Source: Spisula solida (lineage: Eukaryota; Mollusca; Bivalvia; Venerida; Mactridae). Taken from it: 64,000 nucleotides of DNA. Made by a program: the position numbers and the translations under genes. Positions 32,836 through 46,200 of this stretch are shown here, one piece after another. The stretch covers positions 20,255,322-20,319,321 of the forward strand of contig OX365955.1 of NCBI GenBank assembly GCA_947247005.1, read 5' to 3'. How positions within the stretch are numbered: position 1 is the stretch's first letter; the number at the start of each line of letters is the position of its first letter. The notes below the pieces were generated by a model. The model worked only from the letters and a program-made list of their open reading frames with translations, was not told the DNA's origin and searched no databases.

Positions 32836-34175
32836 AAAAATATTACTGTTTAGTACATTAGTGCACTAACATTTTAGCATCGAATAAGTCGGAAGGTTTA
32901 GACCAGTACATGCAGCGGTTCCTGTGTTATTTAAAAAACATGGAGTCTGACCTAAATGGTTATTTTAGTTCAACCAAGGCGTTTGACTTTCGGGACATCT
33001 TACACGAAGATTTAAATCACATTGCAGCGCTGCTGGTGTAATGATGCACATGCAACGTTAACTAAAATTCCAATAAAGGCCACAACGATCAAATGAATAT
33101 ATATGCAGTCTTGTTATTACGCAAGAGTTACACTACATAGCTATTGCAGCGGAATTCATATAACGTGTAAGCATTATAACTATGGCTTCTCATCCTACAA
33201 AATTACGAACATACATACCTATACATGTACTAGTATATGAAGAGAGAGAGAGACAATAAACCAACAGTTGAATTACATGTATGTTGAAAGGAGGTACGTG
33301 GACCAGGATCGAGTAATACTAAAGGGCATGTAGATATGGTGAGACTATGTTTAGATCTATTTACAAGGCATTTACGAAACGTCCTCATTTGGTTATATGT
33401 AATCATTTTCAGTCACAGAGTTTTAATTAAGTCTCTAGAAAAGAATAGACAAAACAATTGTTTTATTTGTAGTCTGAGTGTCTCGAAAACGGAATGTTTT
33501 TGCCTTTCTTTTCGGTTAACCATATATCACGTTTCTTGGTCCAAATCGCAGTGTGGTTACAATCATTTGTGTTTAAATATAGACACCATTTATATTTACA
33601 AGTGTTGTGTAGCATGATTAGAGACGTATCCCATTTACTTTGAATTGTTACTTTGAATTATTTATTCTGTCTATAGGCCAATTATATAGATTAAAAAACA
33701 AGAGTGTTCCGTTTTCGTAATCGTGTTGAAACGAGTGCAACTTCCGTACTAGCCATGAACATTGCATTGTCTTAATACAGGTAACGATAAACAGGACAGG
33801 GCATGTTGACGATATAATGTAGTGGAGACACGTGAAAGTATGTAAAGTCAATGGTATTTTATAGAAATAACATCGCAGGTTCAATATTTTAGTAAGCATG
33901 TCTAGTTAATTTATAGCTGCGAACTAAAAGTTGCGAAATAGGCGACATTCAAGGTCAAAGGCATATTTCTAGAAATAGTGTGGCATGTTTAATATTTAAG
34001 TATACCTAGAATAGCTTAATGTCCAATTAATTTATTGCTGAGAGAACTGAAAATCGTTAATCACACAGCAGTGGATTAGTTTATACTAATTTACTAAAGG
34101 TCGTTCATAAAACAAATTTTACAGCAATATTAATAATTACTCTCGACACCTCATTAATTGATGTTAACTATCGTC
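32836..34175. other. AT-rich intergenic stretch
   Basis: It holds a short (AG)n tract at 33241-33254. A 93-codon ATG frame at 33336-33617 (plus) and an 83-codon frame at 33648-33899 (minus) lack recognisable features, and I do not call them genes. Confidence 0.35.
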
Positions 34176-34229
34176 ACGAGCGTACGAGGGTACGAGGGAA
34201 CGAGGGTACGAGCGTACGAGGGTACGAGA
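34176..34229. repeat. 8-bp minisatellite (GTACGAGG)
   Basis: About six units of GAGGGTAC with variants GAGCGTAC and GAGGGAAC. Confidence 0.85.
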
Positions 34230-35707
34230 CTAGAAAAGACATATTTCCCTTTTTATGCTAATATTAGATTATTTTCGCTATTACTGTACCAGTCAATATA
34301 ATTTAAAAAATCATGAAGTCTCTACAAACAAAACTTTGATAGTTCGGTACTTTTACTTTATTGCGACTGCCCTGTGCTAAATTCTTAATTTCCTTTAGTT
34401 TTGAAACACGTAAAGCTCTACATCAAATTTTCAATGAAGAATTACTTTTAGGAGTAATTGCTATAATCATAATGTTCTTTTTATAATATTTTTGCATTCT
34501 GTATTTTTTAACCAATAGTTTTCCAAACATATGTCACTCGAGCTAATAATCAGCGTCAGGGCATACCATGATAACCACTAATGATGATGTTGTTTTAATC
34601 CAAGAATTACAATATTAAAAAACTAATCTGAGAATGTCAGCCAATTTCCTCTCATATTGAAACAAAGCAGCTCAAACAGCATGTCAATGTAATCACTGGT
34701 AGCTAGAAGTTCATCTTTAATATTGCATTGTTTACAATAAGTTGTAAACATTTTACAATGTCTTGACAAACGGTTCACATTAATTTTGCACATAATCAAT
34801 TTTATTTCAGACATTTATTGTAAAGCAGACATTCTTAATATGTTTGCAAATTGACGTGTTTACGTTAGCAGTCGAAAAAATATAAAGATTAAGTATAGTT
34901 TACATAATTTCGGAGAGGAACGGAATGATATACTTTGAATGTTAGCTCGTATCTTGATAGCGTTTTACAGGTTAGATTATTTATCTGAGTTCGTTAGGCG
35001 ATGTTTTTGTGTTGTTAAGTGTTCATATCAATTGCCAAAGACATATTATGTAAATCTTTTCATGAGGGTAAACACAAACTCGTTTTCTATTTATTGTATA
35101 AAATGAAGTTTTATTTATTATAGAGTCTCTACTATTCCAAGGGCCAACCAATTTGTCTTGTGAGATATATGTACATGTATGTACCTACTTTCTGAGCATA
35201 GCACTTTACATCGCAACAAATACCTTTAACTACAAGGAACCAAGCATGGAAGGTGCATGATAACAACAATCAATGAACTGGTTAGCCTAACCAACCTGTC
35301 ATATCAGCCTCGGAGCGGTATATATAGCCAATACAATTAAGTATCGTTTCGCTTTCGGCTGCTTGATTCAGATATACAGAAAAGAATAGAGAATATTCAA
35401 GCTAGACTTTGTCCTGCTTTAATTCATACTCGTACATGAAGTCATATATCTAATCGACACCAAATTCACTAAAATATACTACGTAATCACTCAAAGAAAT
35501 GGACGAATATTTATTGCCATTGTAAAATCTGTCGAACTGTTGATTTTACATCAGACAAGTAGATATAATTCTGTATTTGTTCTACGTGAAAATAATATAA
35601 GAGACTCTGATATTTACGAACGTGTTTGTACATGCTAAAATAATCGACTGACTGTTCACTGAGCCAATTTGTCAAACAACGGTGCATTTATTGGTAATTG
35701 TATTTAG
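34230..35707. other. AT-rich stretch upstream of the coding relic
   Basis: No feature is supported. If the segment at 35708 belongs to a spliced gene, its 5' exons could lie here, but I could not identify any. Confidence 0.35.
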
Positions 35708-36131
35708 GACTTCAGAAAACAACTGATTACCTCGTTTGGAGAAGGTCAATATGATTTGCTATGGTTTGTAAACAATGACATAGATGGTGACAATTTAAGA
35801 CAATTCTTGCTTTCGGGCAAATATTTCCAATTGATGGTTAACAAGGCTACTAGTATATGGAAAACGCATTTGCCAGCAATTCAGCAATACCTTTCGTTAT
35901 CATGGGGCTTTAAGTTACCAACGATTTTGTATCAGACCCTTCGGAGACCCTTCACCTGTACCGAGGCACGATCAACATGTACTTACTGAAACACGGCCAA
36001 CTCGCACTAAAACACAATCAACCACTGCTGAAACTAATATTATACACTCACTACCAGTTGAACATCAACAAGCTATGCTCACAAATGGGTTCCTTTCACT
36101 GTTAATTATCTACATGTATTACTTCCTGTGA
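35708..36131 (+). pseudogene. Frameshifted protein-coding segment, family unknown
   Basis: After an acceptor-like GGTAATTGTATTTAG, a frame opens with DFRKQLITSFGEGQYDLLWF and continues NDIDGDNLRQFLLSGKYFQL, NKATSIWKTHLPAIQQYLSL and SWGFKLPTIL. It then runs into a stop at 35989. From about 35931 the adjacent frame (+1) is open and also protein-like: RPFGDPSPVPRHDQHVLTET, a Thr/Pro-rich stretch, then SLPVEHQQAMLTNGFLSLL, ending at TGA 36131. The switch of coding quality between frames points to one indel in a formerly continuous ~140-residue segment. It could be a relic of a mobile-element ORF or of a host exon. I cannot name the family. Confidence 0.5.
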
Positions 36132-36159
36132 AAATATAGACAAGACTGTGTTCAATAAA

Positions 36160-36425
36160 CTTTTATACCCGGTGGAAACCTTGTCCATAAAAACTAGCTA
36201 AGTCAATCAGGGGCCATAGTTCTGTTGGAATGTTTGATAGTGTTACACGGAGTTGACAAGTATGCTAAGTTTGAAAGCGATGTATAGGTGGACTTTGAAA
36301 ATATTTGAGTTTCAAGAACTTGAAAGTTTTGGTTAACATTTTCAACGGAACAAAAGAACGGACGGACACTATTTGCCTCCGCATCAGTAGATGCCGGGGC
36401 ATAAAAATAGAATAAAGGGCACTTC
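36160..36425. repeat. Dispersed bivalve-type repeat
   Basis: It contains CAGGGGCCATAGTTCTGTTG, TATGCTAAGTTTGAAAGCGA and CGGACGGACACTATTTGCCT. The layout resembles a repeat type common in bivalve genomes. Its family name is not recalled. Confidence 0.5.
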
Positions 36426-36745
36426 ATATTTGCTTATGGGAACATGCAAGTGATACAATTTCAAGACAAAGTGAATTCAACTTACAATAATTATTGACAA
36501 GTCTATCTTTAAAAAGTATGTAAGTGTCAAATGTCATCACCGCTTAGTATTCGTCATTTTTACTGGTGTAACTTTAAAGCAGGGCTAGCAATTTGTTCAT
36601 ATTCTGTTCCTTTTGTGCTTTTCGTTCTCGATCCTCAACTATCAGAGTTGCTGTTATATCTTTGTTAAAAAAACAATCATAGCTATCCGGTTTGTAGTGT
36701 ATTGACGTTCGCATGTGTTTTTGTTGGTTCAGGTAGAAATACATA

Positions 36746-36995
36746 TCGCTTGCTTAGAACTAAAAGGTCTTAAGTGCTACTTACTACGTTTTAAGACTGA
36801 TACATATTTGAAATCTGCATTAACAGGCGTTTCTTATGAGCCTATTTTCATAAAAATCGGAACTGGTCATGTTGACCAAACTGAAATTGTAAAAGCTTGT
36901 ATTCCCATAAGTAAACAGTAGTTTTCAGACAGTTTTTTCTTGTTTTTTCAAAATATCGATTTTATACTAACGACCTTCTTATTCTAAGCCAGCGA
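36746..36995. mobile_element. MITE family M1, copy 4
   Basis: It starts TCGCTTGCTTAGAACTAAAA and ends CTTATTCTAAGCCAGCGA, flanked by TA on each side (36744-36745, 36996-36997). It shares the internal landmarks GAAATCTGCATTAACAGGCG and AAAATCGGAACTGGTCATGT. Confidence 0.85.
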
Positions 36996-36997
36996 TA

Positions 36998-39900
36998 TGG
37001 GGACTTTGTGGCAGTTCAGTTTCATTTTGGTGTTTGGCATTATGGCTTTTTCTTGTAGTTAATGGTTTTCCTGTTATGAGTAACCTTTCGTGCTGGGCTG
37101 ATTTTGTCGAGTGATGCCTTCACTGTCCAATTTGTTCGGGACTGATAAACTGTTAGGGAGGTAATAAGACAAGCAATAAAATAAAGATTTTACATTTATT
37201 AATAAACACAAACCATATTAGAAAAAAGTCATGCAGCAATTTATACCATTTGGGACCATTATAATCTAGTAAAATACATTATACGATGGAGGTCGGCTTA
37301 CATCGATTTAATAAGCCTGGCTAGCTAACCTCACAAAGAATCAGGATAAAAATAACAAGCTACTACGAACGACAAGATATGGAAGATATGCATGTGATAT
37401 CGTCATTTCAACAGCTACATTATTGTACCAGACATGCTTATATTATTCCCATGAGTGTGACAATGATTCCGACCATAAATACGTACTCATATTGAGAATG
37501 TCTCAAAATAAAAGTCACGAAAGGACAATGTCATGTGTATACGATTCACGACAGCAATGAGTGAATGTATATTCACATTGATTACAGGAGTCCAATTGTT
37601 TGTCTAAAGATTTTTCCCAATTACCGGTAGTGTTTACATTCAAAACATGTAAGCAATGTATAATACATGACCGTGTATCCTTGAGAATGTTGGTATCGTG
37701 TACATGTACGGCTATCGTTTAGTGTGAGGAATATTATCTTTCTGTTGTCGTACACGTCATAAGAAGACAGAGATATGTTGTATTCACATTTAGTTGTTAG
37801 GTGAAGAATGAAAATAAAAACAACGAAATAAGAGTCATTACTGGAATTCTATACTTAATTGTGGACTGTGTTGTTTTTGCGCTTTCTGTCTTCGGTTGTT
37901 AAGTTGAGTGCTGTCCAATTTTTATATAAAAAATGAGCATCATATAACAGTTTAAAATAATGTATGTTGTATCCAATGAAACATATTCAATAACCCTGTA
38001 ACAAAGCTCGATGGCCTAAGCATTGCGTGTTATTTCACTATAACGCAACTTAAGTCCTCATTTCGCACAGCAGAAAATGATTTGCTTGGAAGCGAGTGAC
38101 AAAACAACACATGAAGACATCATTTAAGAATTTTTAAAAGTACATTGACGTCAAATGCTTTATTTTGATGTTTGTCTACCATAAGGCGGTATCACATTCA
38201 CATTACTCTGACGCGGGGTAAAGCAGTACCAGATCAGAATACCAAACAAGGATGCATTTATGCCTTTGCTTTAGAGTGAGCTTTTACCCTTTTACCTAAG
38301 AAACACTAGGAAACATTGTTCAAAAACAACTACAAATCAATGTCAATTCACACACTTTATAATCTAAATATCTATAAACGCCCTTTAGATGGCCAAGGTA
38401 GAAAGTCCATCAATACTAGTAATACGGACAACATATACGGTATATTACTGCAATGCGTTGATCCGTTGAACCGAGTTGCTTGTCTAATGACATAGATCGA
38501 GTGATATGCGGCATTATACAAGCAACGAGAGATAATAGGGCAAAACGGACCAACGAAAGAACTACAATGCTGACGAACGTAACATAGTCTACACACGACA
38601 TATAACATTTAACAAATCCAGGTGTGATACGGATTCGACAAAAACGCATGGGAAATCGTTTCATGTGACGGTGCTATTTGGCATGATAAATTACGCTGAT
38701 TGTAATATGAAACGTGTATATGATCTGTTCAAAGGGAACCCTTCCATTGCTACAAATTGTCAATTACAAAGCTACAGCGAAGTATTTTTACGCAACAATG
38801 CAATAAATAAAACATACAAAAAACAAAAAAACAATTACATGAATCCATGAAATTTAACGTTTTATAAAAAACAACTACGTCACTAAATTATGATATAACC
38901 TAACAATGTTAAAGTTAATTTCCTGACTGTAGGAATATCGATGGCAGGATGTGACATCACGTGCCCGCTGATTAGCTGAGGTTAATGCACACTTGTCATT
39001 AGAGTTTTTTGCCAATCTTTTCGTTTCGTAAAAATATAGACGCCGAGTCATCTATTAAGTGTGGCTTGTGCTTTTACTTCACTTCAATGTAGTTATCATT
39101 CATAATTACCCACTTATATGGTTAATTATACACGAAATTCAAAGTCCTTAGTATATCATTTATTGCGGGTGAGTATATATAAAGGCTTTCTTGAAATATC
39201 AATTTTTAGGGATATGGATGGTTCGTTCTATGTCTGACTGTTGCGAGGTTAGTTTGGTACTGCTGTAGTGTATGTGTGGCTTTGGATGGTCTGTGCGGTA
39301 CTAGTTCTGGATACCATAACTAAATGCTCTTTTATTTACACTGAGGTGTCGACCTGATCATCGTCAAAGACCTTGGACTAGTGCGGTACCTAATTGAGTG
39401 CTCTGTTGTAGTTGAGTGCTACCTTTACTGTCCAATTAGTTCTTGTCTGATGGCACTTGCTCTGGATTGGTTTGACTGAATGAGGCATCAGGCAGTCTCA
39501 ATGGAATGTCATCACGTGTTTTTGTATATGTTCAGCATTTCATGCCTTGCTGTTTTCTGTTGGGTGCTGCTTTCCCGGTATTATTTGTTTTTATCTTTTC
39601 ATTCTTTTTCTCTTGACGTTACTGACACGATGATAATACATAACGCTTCCTGTATTCAATTACGCCTCCCACGTATAGTGGGGAAGGTATACCGATTTGG
39701 GCTGGACGTCTGGACATCTGGATGGATGGATGTCACAGTTTATTGCAATTCACGGGAGACATGCGTTTTTGTGTCAACAGCCCTTTAGTTATATTTTCAT
39801 TATTGTTTGAAACTACATTGGTGTGTCGTTAATGTTAGTGTGACGATTTTCTAAGTCCGCAGATCTAAGTTTTAAACTCGAATTAAACGTTTGGACCAAC

Positions 39901-41220
39901 TAATAAAAAATACGATTTTTGGCATACGAAAAAATATACAATTACGGCATGTCTCTTAAATAGTTTTGGTATTACTATTATTTTTGTACATGTATATTAC
40001 TTGATCATGCTAAATGCTAAAGTTATATTATGCATATCTCAACATTTTTTGTTTAAAATTATTCTGGCAATGTTTTTTATGTGATTACATTGGTTAAAAC
40101 ATATGTACGCAATTAGAAACATTGTCATGAAATTGCAGCTGAAAAATATATCTGTGTCGCATTTAACGACTAGACATATATTAATTTTAAAATTGTCATT
40201 TTTTAAATAAATTCAAATATTATCCATTGAGAAACAATAGTGTTCGCGCTTGTATTACAGTTAAGGTACATATACACGTTCCTCGGGAAAAAATAAAAGT
40301 CCGCCGATTTTCTTGAAACGTAGTACAAACAACATTTAAGACTCCTCTTCATGTAAGTGTATTTATTTTGGTAATAAATACGTTGTTTCGTACGTCATAG
40401 CGCCACCTAGCGGACACGCGCGTATTGACACTTACTACGGGCCTGATACCATTGGGTTTTCATGATTTTACGAGTGTTTTAATAGAAACAACTTCATAAT
40501 GTTTTACATCGATGAATATAAAGGAAATGTTTTGAATTGAAAAAAAACCTTTACTATTTTCAAGACAAACCGTTGAAATGCTGTTATTTGTGAACATGTG
40601 TTCATGTACTTTAAATGCCTGCAGTCATGTCTAGATTCATCAGTGACTACTAGAAGTGACTTACGCTTACTCGAGTTAATTAAACATTACTGTCTTCACC
40701 ATGTACCCTCCCACACTGAACGCATGGAGGGATGTTACATCTACTTAACGAGATAGATTGAATCAAACAATGACACTAGACAGTATTCGTAGTTCGAGGA
40801 GCATTTTCTAAATTTAAGTATAATTGGATTCCCTTGATTCAATAAATGTAACGAGTTCCAAATATGTATACATAAATAACACTAGTCAATGAATGTGCGT
40901 CTAGAAAGTAGACGGACTAAATGAAAAGAATCGTGAACTTTTCTCCATTCAAGAAGGACAATTTTGTCCAGCTCAAAATAGCAACCACGGCTATTCATAT
41001 CAACACGTGACACTTTCTACGAGTCCGATAATTCTAAAGCAGTTTGCAGATTCCCTAAATATAAGCACTTTTTGGAAAAACAGACACATCATCGATCACA
41101 ATTACAACATACAAATAAACAAAACAGGGAAACTTTACAGCTATTAAGTCATTCCTGGTTGTGTCCATTAGGTTCAATACAAGTGTATGCGAGTGTTACA
41201 ACAACACTTCAAAGTGTATA
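36998..41220. other. Long intergenic stretch with decayed repeats
   Basis: Weak copies of the GTGCTCGGCTG repeat are recognisable at about 37080-37140 (TGCTGGGCTGATTTTGTCGA), 37870-37920 (TTGTTAAGTTGAGTGCTGTC) and 39395-39445. 39625-39740 resembles the start of a dispersed repeat (TATAGTGGGGAAGGTATACC). 40380-40440 is locally GC-rich (CGCCACCTAGCGGACACGCG). No protein-coding exon is supported. ORFs at 38372-38664 (minus) and 39480-39788 (plus) look incidental. Confidence 0.4.
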
Positions 41221-41433
41221 TCGCTGGCTTAGAATTAGAAGGTCGTAAGTACAAAATCAATATTTTGAGAAAACTACTCTTTACATATGGAAAACAAGCT
41301 TTTTAAACTTCAGTTTGGTCATCATGACCATAAGAAGGCTCATAAGAAGCGTCTTGAGATGCAAATATCAAATATGCACGAGTCTTAAAAGGTTGTAAGT
41401 AGTACATACGGTCTTATAATTTTAAGCCAGCGA
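41221..41433. mobile_element. MITE family M1, copy 5 (best-preserved ends)
   Basis: It starts TCGCTGGCTTAGAATTAGAA then GGTCGTAAGTAC, and ends ATTTTAAGCCAGCGA. TA duplications flank it at 41219-41220 and 41434-41435. The interior is in the same orientation as copies 3 and 6. Confidence 0.9.
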
Positions 41434-41435
41434 TA

Positions 41436-44106
41436 AGTGTACCATGTTTAGGTATATTTTTAACTTTGGTAATATAAACACGGACTCGTCTTCTGAAAAG
41501 GGGAGGCATGCTTTCATGCTGGGTATCTATCACAAATGTAAAATCAACGTGCTTATTTAGTATACCTCTTATCGGATAAGTCCACAGTTCAAAGTACAAC
41601 AATATGCATAACGTAGAAATTTACTTATAGATTCGGACGTGATTCCTAATGGGTGTTAATAAAGAGATATAGATGTATTTTTATGTTATGCATGTCTTTG
41701 TACTTTAACCATTGAGTTTGTACAGTAAATCCTCCCGTTTAGCTACCCGAGTTGAAAATATACATGTAGTAACACATTAGACAAAGGAAAACCTCAACAG
41801 GAATGCTCAAAAAGAACAGTGAACGAACAAATTGTTGTTTCTGCAAGATGAAAATGACAAATATAGAGTTTTTATGACTTTCAATTGACAATTTAAGTTT
41901 GATAATTATTATTGCTAATGGGGTTAAAATCAGAAAAAACCCTCATTTTCTGGTATTTTATGGTGAAATACGAAACTAGGGGATTAGAAAGTGAAGCAGT
42001 ACACAACAGTAATAGCAGTACACTAACGACACAAAAAGAACACACGAACGGAAAACACGTAGCACAAGTAGTAACTGCATGGAAAACTACAAAATTGAAC
42101 AAAAACATCTACCAAAATCAAATAAACAATACTCTCTTGAATTCAAATCACAAATATTAGAAAGAAAATTTCGGTTTATATTGACACATAATTAAATTAA
42201 GACAACATTGTACACCCTTACTTTGTTATCTCGCTTACAAAACATTTATTTATAATCCGGTTTGTTAAATACCAATCTGTCTTTAGGGAATTGTAACTTC
42301 ATAAACTTATTTCATGTCCCAATAAGAGTCCAAAACACATTTATTCAACATTAGCAAGATAATTCATATATTTGAGTAATCCCAAATAGTAGTCATTCAA
42401 GGCATATATTGTAAAATTACATTTCAGAAGAAAACATTACAATGTAATAAAGAGGGCTCATCAATTAACACATTATTTTTTTCCCGCATGTCGAAGAAAG
42501 ATCTATTCCAATATCAACAGTAATTTCGATTCCAAACTACCTACTGCAGATACGCTAATAGCAAATTACATTGCCCACAGGACAGCAAGGTTCATCTTAC
42601 TTTAGATAAACTTACGCCTTAAACCAGTTTACTCTAAACTGATTTGAATATTCTCGATTACATGTATAGGAAACAATTGTTTGAAATAGCATTGTCTACG
42701 CAAAATGTTACTAGATACTTCATTACATTATTCCTGTTCGTTCTTATGTCCCCTTATAGGAGAAAAATATACTTAGAGCTCCACGGGGGTCCAACATGAG
42801 TACCAAATAAATAGGCATACTTTAAAGAGCTTTTTTGATAAACCTCTTAACCAATGTACTCACCGTATCATTTGTTAAAACTTTTAAAATAAGAATAATT
42901 TGACAAGAAAAGAAGCTATGTTTAGAAGTTTGGTTCAGTTAATAAAGTAGGCTGATATCGCTTAATTATGTTCCTCTGGTGATAATAAAGTACGAAGTCT
43001 GCTAGTTTTACTATTGTTAGGTACCGATGTTTACACAAAGTAGCATTGGCCCATTTAGAAGTCATATCCTCTTTAGTACTCGGCCAACCAACATATACTT
43101 TGAGTGATATTTCCGATCAATCTATTTAAGCCCGATACTTCAGATCTTGGTTTATTAGTAATATGATGAAAAATGTGTTTGTTATTATTAAGAAGCTTAT
43201 TTAACAAAAGAGGCTCAATTCAGCGCTAATTGACTCCAATTCAATTAGTCATGAACTCTGGGTTGCTAGGATAAATACGGAATACCGTTTTCTCCATGGA
43301 GTTTCTGCCTCCTACACTGGCTTGAACAGAATTCGAAGATGCGATGATGCGAAATTTATTTAAATCTTAAACCGTAACAATGTACAGTGGATGATACATG
43401 TATACAAGTAGACTAGTGTTGACTGCAGGGCTTCCACCAAGGTATAACTATTGACCAATGTGAGGGGAGGGGGCTTAAACGTATTGTTGTGCTCCATCTA
43501 TTCCTATTTGCACCACCTATCACAATCCCACAGACAACCTTAAGTAACAAGAACGTGTAGATAACGTAAACACAGTTCCTCACCATGTAATTTCCCTAAC
43601 CAAAAAGCTATACAACGCGACATATAAAAATGGAAACCATGAAACATATACGAGTATAACCAATCACCATAGAGTAGCACAAAATGTTATCAGAGCAAGA
43701 AGAGAGCAATACATTTAAATAAGGACAACACAGAATAATGTACATTGTATTAGACAAGCATCAACACCTACCCTCATGAAAGACATTCGGTTAGCAATAT
43801 CTAACTAGTCTATGTAGTTCAGAACATCGCACGATGAAATATGAAGCATTGTAACGAGCTGTTAATGAACCCACCACTAAGCAAGCAGTTCGATCTAAGA
43901 TTAAAGGATCATAAAAAAGCGTCTACTCCGGACACTTTTTTGTCTTGATAAAGATATCATGAAACAACGAATGACAAATATGTCACCCTAACGAGTGTTT
44001 AAATAAAACCGTATTTTTAGAAATAAAATAATTTGTTTGAAAACGTTATAATATATACAAAGCTTATATGGTAGCGATAACATTTTTGCAGTTATTTATT
44101 AGTAAT
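41436..44106. other. AT-rich intergenic stretch
   Basis: No gene or clear repeat is supported. Overlapping frames at 41893-42160 on both strands look incidental. Confidence 0.4.
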
Positions 44107-44500
44107 ACAAAAATTTGGAGTGATAACATATTTCACCCTATCACCACTTCTTACAAAACGGGTACATTAAGAAGTGTAAGCGACCTTTGAAGTTTTCCGG
44201 GGAACATCACAATCACAATTTATAGTTTTGAAATTAAAATAATCCCTCAGGTCGTTTATCTTTTTAAAAATATGGTCAGTTTCAATTGTTAGATCTAGGC
44301 CAAGTAAAGAAGGGCGTGTGTCAGATGTAATAGCTTTTTTTAGTTTTAGTTCGTCAGGATAAAATTTCTTTTCTTGATTATATGCGAAAAGAAAGGATTA
44401 TTAAAATTCTGAGTGTCGTCAAAGTATCGGAAGTATTGTTAAACGCTTCAATTAGCTCGGATTTAATTTCAGGAGACAAGTCTTTCGTAACAGCACAAAC
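44107..44500 (-). pseudogene. Decayed reverse-transcriptase fragment of a retroelement
   Basis: Conceptual translation of the minus strand, switching frames, gives SPEIKSELIEAFNNTSDTLT, NNPFFSHIIKK, then KFYPDELKLKKAITSDTRPS followed by LLGLDLTI and LRDYFNFKTINCDCDVPRKT. After a stop comes CTRFVRSGDRV. This order matches the RT region of a retroelement group I recall with motifs of the type 'EAFNSTSRYLDD', 'YP.EL.LNKAN.SDT.APFLDL', 'KRDDFNFDIVN' and 'GDVPR.TS'. The catalytic YLDD is degraded (DTLT in its place). At least two frameshifts and one stop make it inactive. A Penelope-like or related non-LTR origin is possible. The class assignment is from memory and uncertain; the RT relic call is firmer. 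Confidence 0.6.
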
Positions 44501-45936
44501 ACTGAGTACATCAGTACGATGCTGACATATTCTACCCTGATCTGTGCGCGACGAGTTAAATCGAACACAAATGCATCCTATGGTTCTAACGTATAATAGA
44601 AAATGATCGAAATAAAGGATAAACTGTTTCCCAGAGAAAACTCAAGCTTAGGAAATATTTATCGGGCTCGTGCTTAGCATTACCTCCATGATTGCAATAT
44701 CATGCACTTTTCTCAATACCATTGCACAGTATTCTAGTATTATAAAACCATAAAGTGAGAATGTTTATGCGAAAAGTATCCATCTCTTGCAATATAATTA
44801 TATTTTTTAAGTATACCGTTGGATTTCAATCCGATCTTAGCAAATTAATCTGGATATTGTGTTATAAAAGGACAATATATCGATGCTGAACCCCGATATC
44901 AACCATATACGCGCATTAGCATCATTGTCAACGGCGATATATCTACTGAGCCGTTCCACATTGACGCTATATTAGTCGACATTAGAATCAAATAATTACT
45001 TTTCGATCTCTTCAGTTAGACACATATCTGAAGCTTTAACTCATTCCAAAAACATCAAAGCAAGTCATAAGACTGTCTTTGATATTAACAGTAAATAGCA
45101 AATGCAAACATTTAATCAAACTTAAAAATCAGAAAAGACGGATTGAAATGTACATTAGTATTTCCAAATTTTATATTTCAATTGTAAATAAAAACACTTT
45201 AAACATGGTCCTTATTCACAAAAGACTTACAGTTGAAACTTAGACTTAAATATGCAAAACGTGTTTTCCGTTTAATGATCCATATATTTTAAACCAATGT
45301 ACGAGACATTCTGCTTAAAAACACAACATGTGCGCGAATTTTCAGTCTTCAATTTGTGTGCACATAAGTTAAATGCATACACTAACGAAACATTACAAAT
45401 TACATAACGCTTCACAGAGTCAATTGGTACTTGCATTACGAAATATTCGACGTCATAACCAACGCGTTAGGTATTGACACTGAGGAATTATTCCAAAACA
45501 TATTGTGATAATGAATTTGTAACTAATTTATTCATTAAATACAGTAACTTGAAAATAATCAAAATTATTAATGCACTGAGCGGTGAGTACAAAAAGTTTC
45601 AATTTGAAATAGTTGACGTCATTAAAATCAAAGTCACTTATAGATAAGTAAAGTATATTTACTACGCTCAGAAGATCATATGAAAGCTCTTATAAAGCCC
45701 TCTCTATAATCTAGTGCCACAGCATAATGTCAAAAACGTCTTAATGTTTACATGCGTGTGATGTACAATGTATAAGTCAAATCGTACTTACTATTTTGGT
45801 AAAGAACGGACAAACACAATATATACAATTAACAGGTTGGCTTGAAATACAATTTATATTAAATAAACAAAATAATGATAATGGGGAAATTCACTACACT
45901 ACTAATGGGGATTAACATTAATTAAGACTTACTCAC
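44501..45936. other. AT-rich stretch, nothing firm
   Basis: It may include further unrecognisable retroelement remnants upstream (in minus-strand order) of the RT relic. I see no open frames or repeats that I can support. Confidence 0.35.
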
Positions 45937-46200
45937 AAAATCTGTGCCTTGGTCTAGCTTGGCAGGGCGTGTCGACGAGTAAAAGTATTAAAGGTAAAAC
46001 CACTACCATATGGTCAATCGTGCCCCAAACCGTCCCCATACCCATAGCCTGTGGACAATAATAAATACATAAGTACAACAAACTTTAAAGTATATATTAA
46101 TATATCTAACTTACCGACAGAGTGATCCCAGAGCAAATCCACGGCATATAATAATCTGGTTACACAATAATATCAACATCAGGTGCGCCAACGAGTACAT
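45937..46200 (-). CDS. Candidate 5' exons of a small secreted protein
   Basis: An ATG at 46200 opens a typical signal-peptide start (MYSLAHLMLILLCNQIIICR then GFALGSLC), 28 codons plus two bases, ending at a strong donor GTAAGTT (46115 is the last exon base). A good acceptor (TTATTATTGTCCACAG) lies only 66 bp further, at 46048. Joined there, the frame continues RLWVWGRFGARLTIW and stops, giving a 43-residue secreted peptide. The second exon, read in another frame from its own ATG at 46045, also gives a signal-like MGMGTVWGTIDHMVVVLPLI then LLLVDTPCQA, leaving at a donor GTGAGT in phase 1. Two overlapping signal-like starts cannot both be the main product. No family is recognised. Confidence 0.35.
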
